37,218 nt of DNA, taken from an uncultured Mycoplasmatota bacterium (lineage in GTDB: Bacteria; Bacillota_I; Bacilli_A; RF39; UBA660). Below the pieces are notes generated by a model. That model was not told the DNA's origin. It was given only the letters and a program-made list of their open reading frames with translations, and did no database searches. Every line of letters starts with the position of its first letter. Positions within the stretch are counted from its first letter, which is position 1. Positions 1-7,934 of the stretch are shown here, piece after piece. Both the position numbers and the translations under genes were made by a program. The stretch spans positions 1 to 37,218 of the forward strand of contig CAOJYR010000013.1 of assembly GCA_948465965.1 (NCBI GenBank), written 5' to 3'.

Positions 1-55
1 CGATAGTGTATGCGAAAATAGGAAGTTGCCAAGAATTTTTTTTTGCCTTTTTTTA

Positions 56-64
56 TGTTATACT
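56..64 (+). promoter_or_regulatory. Extended -10 promoter element
   Basis: TGT followed by TATACT at 59-64 matches an extended -10 box. No good -35 box lies 16-18 bases upstream, only a T-rich run. It stands 17 bases before the ATG of the broken small frame at 81. Confidence 0.45.
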
Positions 65-80
65 ATTTTTAGGTGATAAA

Positions 81-278
81 ATGAACAAAAACTAAAAAAA
101 GGTAATAGTAGGAAATAGAAAAATAAAAAATGGCTTTAAAGTGGGTGGGCTGATAACGACTATTTTTAAACTACTAAATAATATAGAAGAAATTGCTGAC
201 AACCTAAACTTTACAAATAAATCAGTTGCTTCCCCAGATATTTTGATTAAAAATATTTCTATTTCTACAAGTGAATAA
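81..278 (+). pseudogene. Small 65-codon frame interrupted by a stop at codon 5
   Basis: An ATG at 81 follows a plausible ribosome binding site (AGGTGA, 71-76) and promoter. The frame reads M-N-K-N and then TAA (93-95), after which the same frame stays open for 60 codons to a TAA at 276-278. The open part is rich in Lys, Ile and Asn and looks like protein of this genome, but I do not recognise it. A single base change (AAA to TAA) would explain the stop. No ATG, GTG or TTG with a convincing binding site restarts the frame; a GTG at 141 is the only candidate. It may be a small decayed gene, a shorter gene starting at 141, or chance. Confidence 0.3.
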
Positions 279-318
279 ACGTCAATTATAAAAGTAAAGT
301 TTTTTAAAAATCATTAAG

Positions 319-343
319 AAGAGTTGTATAACTCTTTTTTTTT
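319..343 (+). terminator. Rho-independent terminator
   Basis: A perfect 7-bp stem (AAGAGTT / AACTCTT) with a four-base loop is followed by a run of Ts to 343. It ends the transcript of the upstream region and directly abuts the tsaE promoter. Confidence 0.75.
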
Positions 344-351
344 GGTATAAT
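324..351 (+). promoter_or_regulatory. Promoter of tsaE-tsaB-rimI
   Basis: TTGTAT (324-329), a 16-base spacer and TATAAT (346-351). The -35 box lies inside the preceding terminator hairpin. Transcription would start near 358, giving a leader of only about 13 bases before the ATG at 371. Confidence 0.6.
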
Positions 352-370
352 AAAAACTGGGTGAAGAAAT

Positions 371-829
371 ATGGATTATAAAATAACAACATACTCTGAG
401 GAAGAAACAATAGAACTTGCTCAAAATATTGAATCAGAAAAGTTTCCAAATATGGTAATTTGTTTACAGGGAGACTTAGGAACTGGAAAAACAATTTTTA
501 CAAAGGGATTTGCCAAAGCAATGGAAATTGATGAAGAAGTAACATCTCCAACCTTTAATATTATTAAAGAATATACAAGTGGTGAATTGCCACTATATCA
601 TATGGATGTATATAGACTTGATGGAAAAGTAGAAGATTTAGGTATAGAAGAGTATTATACAAGAAAAGGAGTTACTATCATTGAGTGGGCTGATATGATA
701 CCAGATTATTTACCAGATAAAAGATTAGATATTAAAATTAAAAATTCTGGTGAAGATGAGGATAAAAGAGTAATTATTCTTACGCCACATGGTAAAAAAT
801 ATGAAGAATTATGTGAGGCTGTATTATGA
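371..829 (+). CDS. tsaE: tRNA t6A biosynthesis ATPase TsaE
   Basis: TsaE is the small ATPase that works with TsaB and TsaD to make N6-threonylcarbamoyladenosine at position 37 of ANN-decoding tRNAs in the cytoplasm. The 152-residue protein has the normal family length. It shows the P-loop GDLGTGKT at residues 34-41, the TSPTF segment near residue 60, and the Asp-Val-Tyr-Arg-Leu segment that follows in the family. The ATG at 371 has a weak GGTGAAG binding site 5 bases upstream. The gene overlaps tsaB by 4 bases, so the two are probably translationally coupled. The order tsaE-tsaB-rimI-tsaD is the usual Firmicutes cluster. Confidence 0.95.
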   Translation: MDYKITTYSEEETIELAQNIESEKFPNMVICLQGDLGTGKTIFTKGFAKAMEIDEEVTSPTFNIIKEYTSGELPLYHMDVYRLDGKVEDLGIEEYYTRKGVTIIEWADMIPDYLPDKRLDIKIKNSGEDEDKRVIILTPHGKKYEELCEAVL

Positions 830-1449
830 GAATTCTCTATATAGATACATCATCGAATTATTTATACACAGCTATTGTGGAAAATAATAAGGTTTTATGT
901 GAAGTAAAAAAAGAGTTTGGACATCAACTATCGGAAATGGCCTTGCCTGAAATTGTATCTATGTATGAAAATAACTCTATTGATGTCAAATCAATTAATA
1001 AAATAATTGTTGTAAATGGACCAGGATCATTTACTGGTATTCGAATTGGAATAACAATAGCGAAAATTTATGCATGGAGTCTAAATATACCTATAACAAC
1101 AATTACATCGCTAGAAGCAATGATGATATCTAGTAAATCAAAATCTTTCTATGTGCCAGTGATTGATGCAAGACGTGGATATTGTTTTGGAGCCATTTAT
1201 AACGACAAAAAAGAACAAATTTTAAAACCTCAACATATAAAAATTGTTGATCTAGAACAGAAGTTAAAGGATACAAAAGATTATATAGTGATAACAAATG
1301 ATGATATAAATATAGAGGGTAAAAAGGAATCATACAACCCCGATATAGCAAAAATAGTAGAATATTTCCAAGATAAAGAAAGTATAAATCCTCATGCAGT
1401 AAATCCAGATTACTTAAAGTTAACAGAAGCCGAAGAAAGTAAATTATAA
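826..1449 (+). CDS. tsaB: tRNA t6A biosynthesis scaffold TsaB (YeaZ family)
   Basis: TsaB is the non-catalytic, ASKHA-fold partner of TsaD and holds the t6A complex together. This 207-residue protein starts with the ILYIDTSS strand typical of the fold and carries the conserved NGPGSFTGIRIG loop at about residues 64-75. Length is a little below the roughly 220-230 residues common in the family. It overlaps tsaE by 4 bases (ATGA), and its TAA stop shares its last base with the ATG of rimI, so tsaE, tsaB and rimI are one transcript. Confidence 0.93.
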   Translation: MRILYIDTSSNYLYTAIVENNKVLCEVKKEFGHQLSEMALPEIVSMYENNSIDVKSINKIIVVNGPGSFTGIRIGITIAKIYAWSLNIPITTITSLEAMMISSKSKSFYVPVIDARRGYCFGAIYNDKKEQILKPQHIKIVDLEQKLKDTKDYIVITNDDINIEGKKESYNPDIAKIVEYFQDKESINPHAVNPDYLKLTEAEESKL

Positions 1450-1856
1450 TGATTAAGGAATTAGAAAAAGAAAATATTTTTGAAATTAAACATTCATTCT
1501 TATCAAGAAAAATAGTATTACAAGAATTAGAAAATAATCCTTTTGCGAAATATCTTATTTATATTGAAAAGGGAAAAGTAATAGGCTATATCTATTATAG
1601 TGACATTTATGATAGAGCAGAAATAAACCAAATAGAGGTGGATATTTCCCACAGAAACTGTGGAAAAGCAACAGAAATGATAAAAAAACTAACAGAACTT
1701 GTGAATAAAAACATTACATTAGAGGTAAGAGAAGATAATATTGCGGCTATAAGATTATATAAAAAGTTTAACTTTAAAAAAGTGGCTATAAGAGAAGGAT
1801 ATTATAATGGAATAGACGGAGTATTGATGGAAAGAAAAATAGATAGAAGTGAATGA
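1449..1856 (+). CDS. rimI: Ribosomal-protein-type N-acetyltransferase RimI
   Basis: A 135-residue single-domain GNAT protein. RimI in its best-studied form acetylates the N-terminal alanine of ribosomal protein S18. The acetyl-CoA loop appears as H-R-N-C-G-K-A near residue 75, where the second glycine of the usual RxxGxG/A pattern is alanine, as is common. The later RLYKKFNFKKV segment is typical for GNATs. The assignment to RimI rests largely on its place between tsaB and tsaD, where rimI is found in many Firmicutes. The gene ends in TGA, which supports the standard genetic code. Confidence 0.82.
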   Translation: MIKELEKENIFEIKHSFLSRKIVLQELENNPFAKYLIYIEKGKVIGYIYYSDIYDRAEINQIEVDISHRNCGKATEMIKKLTELVNKNITLEVREDNIAAIRLYKKFNFKKVAIREGYYNGIDGVLMERKIDRSE

Positions 1857-1860
1857 AAGA

Positions 1861-1894
1861 AAAGACTCTTTATAGTAGAAATTTAGAGTCTTTT
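1861..1894 (+). terminator. Rho-independent terminator after rimI
   Basis: A 9-bp stem, AAAGACTCT / AGAGTCTTT, with a loop of about 15 bases and a short T run. It separates rimI from tsaD. Confidence 0.75.
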
Positions 1895-1895
1895 A

Positions 1896-1904
1896 TGTTA
1901 AAAT
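1896..1904 (+). promoter_or_regulatory. Extended -10 promoter of tsaD
   Basis: TGT followed by TAAAAT at 1899-1904 directly after the rimI terminator. The tsaD ATG is at 1930, so tsaD probably has its own short transcript. Confidence 0.45.
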
Positions 1905-1929
1905 AATGACGAAATGGAAAGTGATGTAA

Positions 1930-2934
1930 ATGAAAGATATATATGTATTAGGAATAGAAAGTAGCTGTGATGAAACAAGTGTATCAATCGTAAAAAATGG
2001 TACAGAAGAAATAGCTACTGTAATTTCTTCACAAATAGATATACATAAAGATTTTGGTGGAGTGGTACCAGAAATAGCTTCTCGCCATCATGTAAAAAAT
2101 ATTACAATAGTATTAGAAGAGTGCCTAAATAAGGCAAATATGAAAATCGAAGATGTAGATGCCATTGCAATTACCTATGGACCAGGATTAATAGGATCAT
2201 TATTAATAGGATTAGAAGCTGCAAAAACATTAGCATTTATCTATAATAAACCATTAATTCCAGTTCATCATATCGCAGGACATATTTATGCCAACAGTTT
2301 AGTAAAAGAAATGGAGTTTCCACTATTAGCGGTAGTTGTAAGTGGAGGACATACTGAATTAATAGAAATGACAGACCATTACAAATTTAATAAACTTGGA
2401 GGTACCCTAGATGATGCTATAGGAGAATGTTATGATAAAGTTGCAAGAGTTATGGACTTAGAATATCCAGGAGGACCAAAACTTGATAAATTAGCCTTAA
2501 AAGGAAAAGTAACTTATAAATTACCAATTCCACTAAAAGATGATAGTTATAATTTTTCATTCAGTGGTCTTAAAAGTGCAGTGATAAATTTAGCACACAA
2601 TGAAGAGCAAAGAGGTAATGAATTAAGGAAGGAAGATTTGGCAGCATCATTTCAAAAGGTAGCAGTTGAATCCATAACTTTAAAAGTAAGAAAAGCTATT
2701 CTTGATAAAGGGATAAAGAATGTAATTATTGCTGGAGGTGTAGCTGCTAATAATATACTTAGAAAAGCTATGAAAGATTTAACAGATGAATTAAATGTAA
2801 AATTATCAATTCCTCCAATAAAATATTGTACAGATAACGCAACAATGATAGCTGCAGCAGGATATTATGCCTATCTTGATGGAAGAAGGGCTGATTATTA
2901 TTTAAATAGTGCTTCTAGCGCAAAATTAAATTAG
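1930..2934 (+). CDS. tsaD: tRNA threonylcarbamoyltransferase TsaD (Gcp/Kae1 family)
   Basis: TsaD transfers the threonylcarbamoyl group to A37 of tRNA. The 334-residue protein is of normal length. It shows the start GIESSCDETS (8-17), the metal-binding pair His114 and His118 in HHIAGH, the VSGGHTEL segment near 140, the FSGLKSA segment near 210, the GGVAANNILR segment and the late CTDNATMIAAAG motif with the metal-binding aspartate. It is separated from rimI by a terminator and promoter, so it forms its own unit although it serves the same pathway as tsaE and tsaB. Confidence 0.97.
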   Translation: MKDIYVLGIESSCDETSVSIVKNGTEEIATVISSQIDIHKDFGGVVPEIASRHHVKNITIVLEECLNKANMKIEDVDAIAITYGPGLIGSLLIGLEAAKTLAFIYNKPLIPVHHIAGHIYANSLVKEMEFPLLAVVVSGGHTELIEMTDHYKFNKLGGTLDDAIGECYDKVARVMDLEYPGGPKLDKLALKGKVTYKLPIPLKDDSYNFSFSGLKSAVINLAHNEEQRGNELRKEDLAASFQKVAVESITLKVRKAILDKGIKNVIIAGGVAANNILRKAMKDLTDELNVKLSIPPIKYCTDNATMIAAAGYYAYLDGRRADYYLNSASSAKLN

Positions 2935-2939
2935 TATTT

Positions 2940-2968
2940 AAATACACATGTTAAAAGTGTATTTTTTT
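2940..2968 (+). terminator. Rho-independent terminator after tsaD
   Basis: Stem AAATACAC / GTGTATTT (8 bp), a 9-base loop and a T run to 2968. A longer frame that would start the next gene at 2948 begins inside this hairpin and is therefore not used. Confidence 0.8.
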
Positions 2969-3007
2969 AATTTTAATAAAAAAAATCTGCCCTATAATAA
3001 CAATCTA

Positions 3008-3016
3008 TGTTATAAT
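3008..3016 (+). promoter_or_regulatory. Extended -10 promoter of fucO
   Basis: TGT followed by a perfect TATAAT at 3011-3016. The fucO binding site GGGAGG (3028-3033 region) and ATG (3041) follow within 25 bases, which fixes the start of that gene. Confidence 0.65.
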
Positions 3017-3040
3017 TACGATAATAGGGAGGCTAGTGAA

Positions 3041-4195
3041 ATGATAAATAGAATGATATTGAATGAAACTTCTTACTTTGGACGTGGATCTAGAGAAAAA
3101 GTTGCAGATGAAATAAAAATGAGAGGGTTCAAAAAAGTATTGCTAGTTACTGATAAACCATTATTAAATAGTGGAACAGTTAAATTAGTGACAGAAATAT
3201 TAGATAGAGAAAATATTAACTACTTTATCTATGATGGAGTTAAACCTAATCCATCTGTAAAAAACGTTAAAGATGGATTACTAGTGGCACAAATTAATGA
3301 CGTAGATGCGATAGTAGCAGTAGGTGGAGGAAGCTCAATTGATACTGCAAAAGCAATTGCAATTATTTGTACCAATCCAGAATTTAATGATGTTGTAAGC
3401 CTAGACGGAACTGCTGAGACAAAAAGCAAAGCATTACCAATTATAGCTCTACCAACAACAGCAGGAACAGCCGCAGAGGTTACAATAAATTACGTAATTA
3501 CAGATGAGGTTAGAACGAAAAAAATGGTTTGTGTTGATGTCCATGATATCCCAGTAGTGGCAATAATAGATCCAGACTTAATGCAAGGTATGCCACAAGA
3601 AATTGCCGCATCAACTGGTATGGATGCACTAACACATGCTATGGAAGGATATATTACAAAAGCTGCCTGGTTTATACCTGATATGTTTCATATCAATGCC
3701 ATGTCTTTAATTTATAAGAATTTAGAAAAAGCAGCTAATGAAAAAAATGAAGAAGCGATAGAAAAAGTGGGATATGCTCAATATATTGCTGGAATGGGCT
3801 TTTCTAATGTAGGACTTGGAATTGTACATTCAATGGCACATTCTTTAGGTGCTTATTTTGATACACCACATGGTGTAGCGAATGCCCTTCTTTTACCACA
3901 CGTATTAAAGTTTAATGGAAAAGTTTGTCCAGAATTATACAGAAATATGGGAAATGCTTTTGGACTAAATATGGAAGAAACATCCGATGAAGAAGCGATC
4001 GATAAAGTTGTTAATGCAGTAAAAGATTTATCAAGGAAACTAAATATTCCACAGACTTTAGAAGAAATAGGGATTCCAGAAGAAATGTTACCTACTCTTG
4101 CTGATCAAGCCTTAAAAGATGTATGTACACCAGGAAACCCAAGAGAAGTAACAAAAGAAGATATTTTAAAAATATATAAGGAAGCATATAAATAA
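3041..4195 (+). CDS. fucO: Lactaldehyde reductase / 1,2-propanediol oxidoreductase, FucO type
   Basis: An iron-dependent group III alcohol dehydrogenase. FucO reduces L-lactaldehyde to 1,2-propanediol with NADH during anaerobic fucose or rhamnose use. The 384-residue protein follows E. coli FucO closely from its first residues (NRMILNET) to its last (NPREVTKEDI). The GGGS NAD-binding turn is at 95-98. The metal ligands map to Asp195, His199, His263 and His277. I chose the ATG at 3041 because it has a GGGAGG site 8 bases upstream; a longer frame from 2948 would begin inside the tsaD terminator and before the promoter. No other fucose genes are in the window, so the true substrate could be another short aldehyde or diol. 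Confidence 0.9.
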   Translation: MINRMILNETSYFGRGSREKVADEIKMRGFKKVLLVTDKPLLNSGTVKLVTEILDRENINYFIYDGVKPNPSVKNVKDGLLVAQINDVDAIVAVGGGSSIDTAKAIAIICTNPEFNDVVSLDGTAETKSKALPIIALPTTAGTAAEVTINYVITDEVRTKKMVCVDVHDIPVVAIIDPDLMQGMPQEIAASTGMDALTHAMEGYITKAAWFIPDMFHINAMSLIYKNLEKAANEKNEEAIEKVGYAQYIAGMGFSNVGLGIVHSMAHSLGAYFDTPHGVANALLLPHVLKFNGKVCPELYRNMGNAFGLNMEETSDEEAIDKVVNAVKDLSRKLNIPQTLEEIGIPEEMLPTLADQALKDVCTPGNPREVTKEDILKIYKEAYK

Positions 4196-4212
4196 AAGAA
4201 AAGAGGTATGAA

Positions 4213-5400
4213 ATGTTAAAAGCAAAAGTTGGATATAGTACAGATATAAATAGCTTTCTATCAGGTAAGGATACTGCTAAAGTAGCATCTCAAGGAATAA
4301 ATCATGCCAAATTGGGAATGCTTTATACATCAGTCTTAACTGATACAAGAGAAGTTGTAAAAGGAGTAAAAAGTGTTACAGATGTCCCAATTATAGGGTG
4401 TACAAGTAGTGGAGCCATTATAGTACCAGATGGAATTGTTACATCAGACCATGGTTTTTCAGGGATGATGATGTTTGACGATGAGGATATGACAGTGGGA
4501 GTTGCTTGTCATGAAGCGGGAAAAGATGCTCGTGCAATTGGTAGAAAAGTAGCAATAGCGGCAGTGGAAAATGCTAAAACTACAAGAGCTCCAGCCTACT
4601 TTTATATGGTAGCAAGCCCAAAAGAAGAAGAAGATTATTTGATGGGAATCCAAGATGTTATTGGACGTGTTCCAATGTTTGGAGGAAGTGCTGCCGATGA
4701 TACAGTAGAAGGAAATTGGAAAATAATTTGTAATGATAAAGTATTTACCGATGGAGTAGCTGTTGCATTCTTCTATACCGATAATGAAATTGTTACATCA
4801 TACACTGGAGCATATAGAGAAACAAAAAATATTGGTTTAATTACAGAAGTAAAAGATAATCGTACTCTAGTTTCAATTGACGGAGTATCAGCCCTAAAAA
4901 AATATGGAAATTGGATAGGTGTAAATCCTAATGATTTAAAAGGACAAAACTTATTGGTTGCATCAATCACGAAACCGTTAGGAGTAAAAGATCCATTAGG
5001 TAATTTAACTGTAATTCGTCACCCAATGTTTGGTAACGATCAAGGAACAAGAACTACATCGGATGATACAATTACATTAGGGAATAAAGCAGTAGAAGGA
5101 ACAGCTATTATTCAATTAGAAGCAACAGTTGATGAATTAATTGACTCTACTGGTAATACTTTAAAAGATGTAAAAAAACAACTTTATACTGATCCAGCTG
5201 CATACTTCCTAGTTCATTGTGGTGGAAGAAAATTAGGAATTGGAGACAGAATGGATGAAGTTCATAAACAACTAGCAAAAGAAGCAAAAGGGGTACCATT
5301 TATTACAATATTTACTTTCGGAGAGTATGGATATGATGAGCATTCGGCAAATATTTGTGGGGGATTAATGCTTTCATTTACAGCATTCGGTAAAAAATAA
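4213..5400 (+). CDS. FIST domain protein (FIST_N and FIST_C)
   Basis: The 395-residue protein matches the FIST sensory family: the N-terminal half has the IGCTSSGAI segment (about residues 62-70), and the C-terminal half ends with the AFGEYG-like phrase TFGEYG and a GLMLSFTAFG tail. FIST domains are thought to bind small molecules such as amino acids, and many are attached to kinases or cyclases. This one is stand-alone: I see no signal peptide, membrane segment or output domain. It follows fucO by 17 bases with an AGAGGT binding site, so the two are probably cotranscribed. The link between a FIST protein and an alcohol dehydrogenase is not explained by known biology. Confidence 0.85.
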   Translation: MLKAKVGYSTDINSFLSGKDTAKVASQGINHAKLGMLYTSVLTDTREVVKGVKSVTDVPIIGCTSSGAIIVPDGIVTSDHGFSGMMMFDDEDMTVGVACHEAGKDARAIGRKVAIAAVENAKTTRAPAYFYMVASPKEEEDYLMGIQDVIGRVPMFGGSAADDTVEGNWKIICNDKVFTDGVAVAFFYTDNEIVTSYTGAYRETKNIGLITEVKDNRTLVSIDGVSALKKYGNWIGVNPNDLKGQNLLVASITKPLGVKDPLGNLTVIRHPMFGNDQGTRTTSDDTITLGNKAVEGTAIIQLEATVDELIDSTGNTLKDVKKQLYTDPAAYFLVHCGGRKLGIGDRMDEVHKQLAKEAKGVPFITIFTFGEYGYDEHSANICGGLMLSFTAFGKK

Positions 5401-5423
5401 AAACTTTAATAGAAATAAAGATC

Positions 5424-5432
5424 TGATATAAT
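5424..5432 (+). promoter_or_regulatory. Extended -10 promoter upstream of the DUF1848 gene
   Basis: TGA followed by TATAAT at 5427-5432. It directly precedes the hairpin at 5433-5464, so transcripts starting here (near 5439) would lack the left arm of that hairpin. Confidence 0.5.
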
Positions 5433-5464
5433 AAAGATAAGATGATTTTAAAGTCTTATCTTTT
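5433..5464 (+). terminator. Rho-independent terminator after the fucO-FIST operon
   Basis: Stem AAAGATAAGA / TCTTATCTTT (10 bp) with an 11-base loop and TTTT. It should stop read-through from fucO-FIST. The -10 box of the next gene lies just upstream of it. Confidence 0.7.
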
Positions 5465-5496
5465 AATTTATAAAAAATATTTATAAGGAGAAAACG

Positions 5497-6371
5497 ATGA
5501 TATTAAATGTAAGTGGTAGAACAGATATAGTAGCTTTCTATAGTGATTGGTTTATGAATCGATATAAAGAGGGGTATATAGATGTTAGAAATCCCTTTTA
5601 CCCAGAAAATGTGAGCAGAATATTTTTTGACAAGGTTGATTTAATTGTGTTCTGTACTAAAAATCCATTACCAATTATAAAAAAACTTCCCAAAATAAAT
5701 AAAAAAATTATTTTTCACATAACTCTAACCCCTTATAAGAAAGATCTAGAACCAAATGTTCCAAATAAAAAGGAAGTAATAGAAGGAATAAAAGAAATCA
5801 CAAGAATTATTGGTATAGATAATGTTTATGTTAGATATGATCCTATAATAGTGAATGATTATTACACTATAGATTATCACATCAAAGCTTTTTCAAAATT
5901 AACTTCTCTTTTAGATGGATATGTAAAAAATATTATTATATCTTTTGTGGACAATTATAAAAATGTAGAAAAACACTTTAAAGAATTGAAAATAAAAACT
6001 TTACAAGAAGAAGATTATAAAAAAATAGGTATCAACTTTTCAAGTATAGCTAGTAAACATAATATGACAGTCCAGACCTGTTTTGAAGAAAAAAACTTAG
6101 TAGAATATGGATTCAAAAAGGAAGATTGTATTTCTAAGAGTTAGCTTACAAACTAACAGGTAAAAAGTATAGGAAGTGGCAGGCAAGAAAATGTAATTGT
6201 GTTGAAATGGTAGATATTGGAGTATATAATTCTTGTAAACACTTTTGTAAATACTGTTATGCAAATTATGATGAAAGAAAGGTTTTAGAAAATAATCATA
6301 AGCATAATCCTAAATCATCATTACTTATTGGAAATCTATCTAAAAAAGATAAAATCAAAGAAAGAAAATAA
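5497..6371 (+). pseudogene. DUF1848 family protein, broken by a one-base frameshift
   Basis: The first frame (5497-6144, 215 codons) starts with the DUF1848-like LNVSGRTDI and has a good AAGGAG binding site. It stops at a TAG (6142-6144). The reading then continues in the -1 frame from about 6138 to a TAA at 6369-6371. That part carries the conserved family end: a cysteine pair C-N-C, then VDIGVYNSC and the CxxxCxxC cluster C-K-H-F-C-K-Y-C followed by YANYDERK. Joined, the two parts give about 291 codons, close to the usual family length. Loss of one A in TCTAAGAG (6133-6140) would account for the break. DUF1848 has no established function; its C-terminal cysteines resemble the [4Fe-4S] site of radical SAM enzymes. 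The break may be real or a sequencing error in an A run. Confidence 0.85.
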
Positions 6372-6399
6372 AAAAGGAAGACCTTTAGGTATTCCTTTT
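6372..6399. terminator. Bidirectional terminator between convergent genes
   Basis: AAAAGGAA-G-ACC, loop TTTA, GGT-A-TTCCTTTT: an 11-bp stem with one mismatch. T runs occur on both strands. It serves the DUF1848 gene on the plus strand and the ABC operon on the minus strand. Confidence 0.7.
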
Positions 6400-7198
6400 A
6401 ACTGTTTTTATTAAGAACTATCACTTCAATCTTATCTATAATAAAATACATAAGATAAGAAATAATGGCTAGTATAACTACACTTGTAATAACTAAATCA
6501 ATATTAAATACTTGTGAACCATACATAATTAAATATCCAAGTCCACTTTTGGAAACTAAAAGTTCTCCCATAATTACACCGATTAAGTTCATAGAAATAT
6601 TAATTTTCAAAGCATTAATAATAGTCATATAATTACTAGGCCAAATTACCTTAGTGAAAATCTGCCTTTTATTAGCCTTTAAAGACCTTAATAAAGTAAT
6701 ATAGCCTTTATCAGTGGAAATAAATCCACTATAAATATTAATGATAGTAATAAATGTACTAATAAGTAATGCCATAAAAATGATCGAATTTATACTAGCA
6801 CCTACCCAAATAATGATTAATGGCCCTAGGGCTACCTTTGGAAGTGAATTTAGTATTGTAAGATAAGGATCAATAATTTTAGAAATAATAGGTCTACTCC
6901 ATAAAATGATAGAGACAACTATACCAATTACAGTAGCAATGATAAAACTAAGTAAAACCTCATATAAAGTAATTCCAATATGTCTAAATAGACTGCCATC
7001 TGCAAAAAGAGATAGCATAGTAGAAAAAACTTTACTAGGTGAAGAAGATAAAAAAGTATTAATAAGTTTAAAGTGCGAAAGTAATTCCCAACCAATTAGA
7101 AAAATAAGTATAATTAAAAATCTAAAAAATGTAACAACTATTTTTTCTTTTCTTATTTTTTTTAAATATTCTTTGTGTTCTAAACTATATGTGGACAT
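6398..7198 (-). CDS. ABC importer permease (SsuC/TauC/ThiX-like)
   Basis: A 266-residue inner-membrane permease of the BPD_transp_1 family with about six hydrophobic helices and a charged N-terminus. The coupling (EAA-type) loop that contacts the ATPase is around residues 160-190, in the stretch LRSLKANKRQIFTKVIWPS. The preceding NSLPKVALGP segment is characteristic of the nitrate/sulfonate/taurine/thiamine-precursor subfamily. It is the last gene of a minus-strand operon and overlaps the ATPase gene by 14 bases. The imported substrate cannot be read from the sequence. Confidence 0.88.
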   Translation of the reverse strand: MSTYSLEHKEYLKKIRKEKIVVTFFRFLIILIFLIGWELLSHFKLINTFLSSSPSKVFSTMLSLFADGSLFRHIGITLYEVLLSFIIATVIGIVVSIILWSRPIISKIIDPYLTILNSLPKVALGPLIIIWVGASINSIIFMALLISTFITIINIYSGFISTDKGYITLLRSLKANKRQIFTKVIWPSNYMTIINALKINISMNLIGVIMGELLVSKSGLGYLIMYGSQVFNIDLVITSVVILAIISYLMYFIIDKIEVIVLNKNS

Positions 7199-7934
7199 CT
7201 AAATCCCTCCATATCTTGTCATAATAAAGAGAAAACTCCTTACATTTTCTATTGTTAATTGGTGTGGATTTATTAGATAGTTCAATATCATAAATACTTT
7301 TAACAGTTCCAGGTCTTTTTGAAATAACAATAACCCTATCAGACATACTAATAGCTTCTGCTATATCATGAGTAACCATAATAGCAGTTTTACCCTCATT
7401 CTTAATTATTTTGTAAATATCATCACTTATAGCTAAACGAGATTGATAATCAAGTGCTGACATAGCCTCATCCAATAATAATATGTCTGGCTTTATAGCT
7501 AATGTTCTAATCAAGGCAACACGTTGTCTCATTCCTCCCGATAAGCTGCTAGGATATTTATTCATAAAATCACCTAAACCATACGTTTGTAGTAATTGAA
7601 TGACATAATTTTTACTTTCTTCATTAAGCTTCCCAGTAATTTCTAATCCTATTAAACAATTTTCTAAAATAGTTCTCCAAAAGAATAATGAATCATCTTG
7701 TAACATATAACCAATAGTTACATCTTTACTGAATTTAAATTCTCCATCAGATTGTTTTTCTAATCCAGAAAGAATGGAAAGTATTGTTGACTTTCCACAT
7801 CCACTTGGTCCTACAATTGATACAAATTCTTTATCATAAATATCAAAACTAATATCTTCCAAAGCTTTTATTTCAGTTTTTTTATCATGAAAACACTTCT
7901 TTAAATTTTTTACACTTAATATTTTATTTTTCAT
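7185..7934 (-). CDS. ABC importer ATP-binding protein (SsuB/TauB/ThiZ-like)
   Basis: The 249-residue cytoplasmic ATPase energises the importer. It has Walker A GPSGCGKST (42-50), the Q-loop glutamine at 79, the signature LSGGMRQR (131-138), Walker B ILLLDE (151-156) and the switch histidine His189. After Walker B the usual DEP is DEA, a minor variation. It overlaps the binding-protein gene by 11 bases and the permease gene by 14 bases, so the three are translationally coupled. All catalytic residues are present. Confidence 0.93.
   Translation of the reverse strand: MKNKILSVKNLKKCFHDKKTEIKALEDISFDIYDKEFVSIVGPSGCGKSTILSILSGLEKQSDGEFKFSKDVTIGYMLQDDSLFFWRTILENCLIGLEITGKLNEESKNYVIQLLQTYGLGDFMNKYPSSLSGGMRQRVALIRTLAIKPDILLLDEAMSALDYQSRLAISDDIYKIIKNEGKTAIMVTHDIAEAISMSDRVIVISKRPGTVKSIYDIELSNKSTPINNRKCKEFSLYYDKIWRDLDVHI

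Noticed and set aside
2948-3040. A longer N-terminus for the FucO protein
   Set aside because: It starts in the tsaD terminator and upstream of the promoter; FucO homology begins at the ATG at 3041, which has a GGGAGG site.
6120-6150. Programmed frameshifting in the DUF1848 gene
   Set aside because: There is no slippery heptamer such as A AAA AAG at the shift, and no stem-loop or pseudoknot after it. A one-base loss is simpler.
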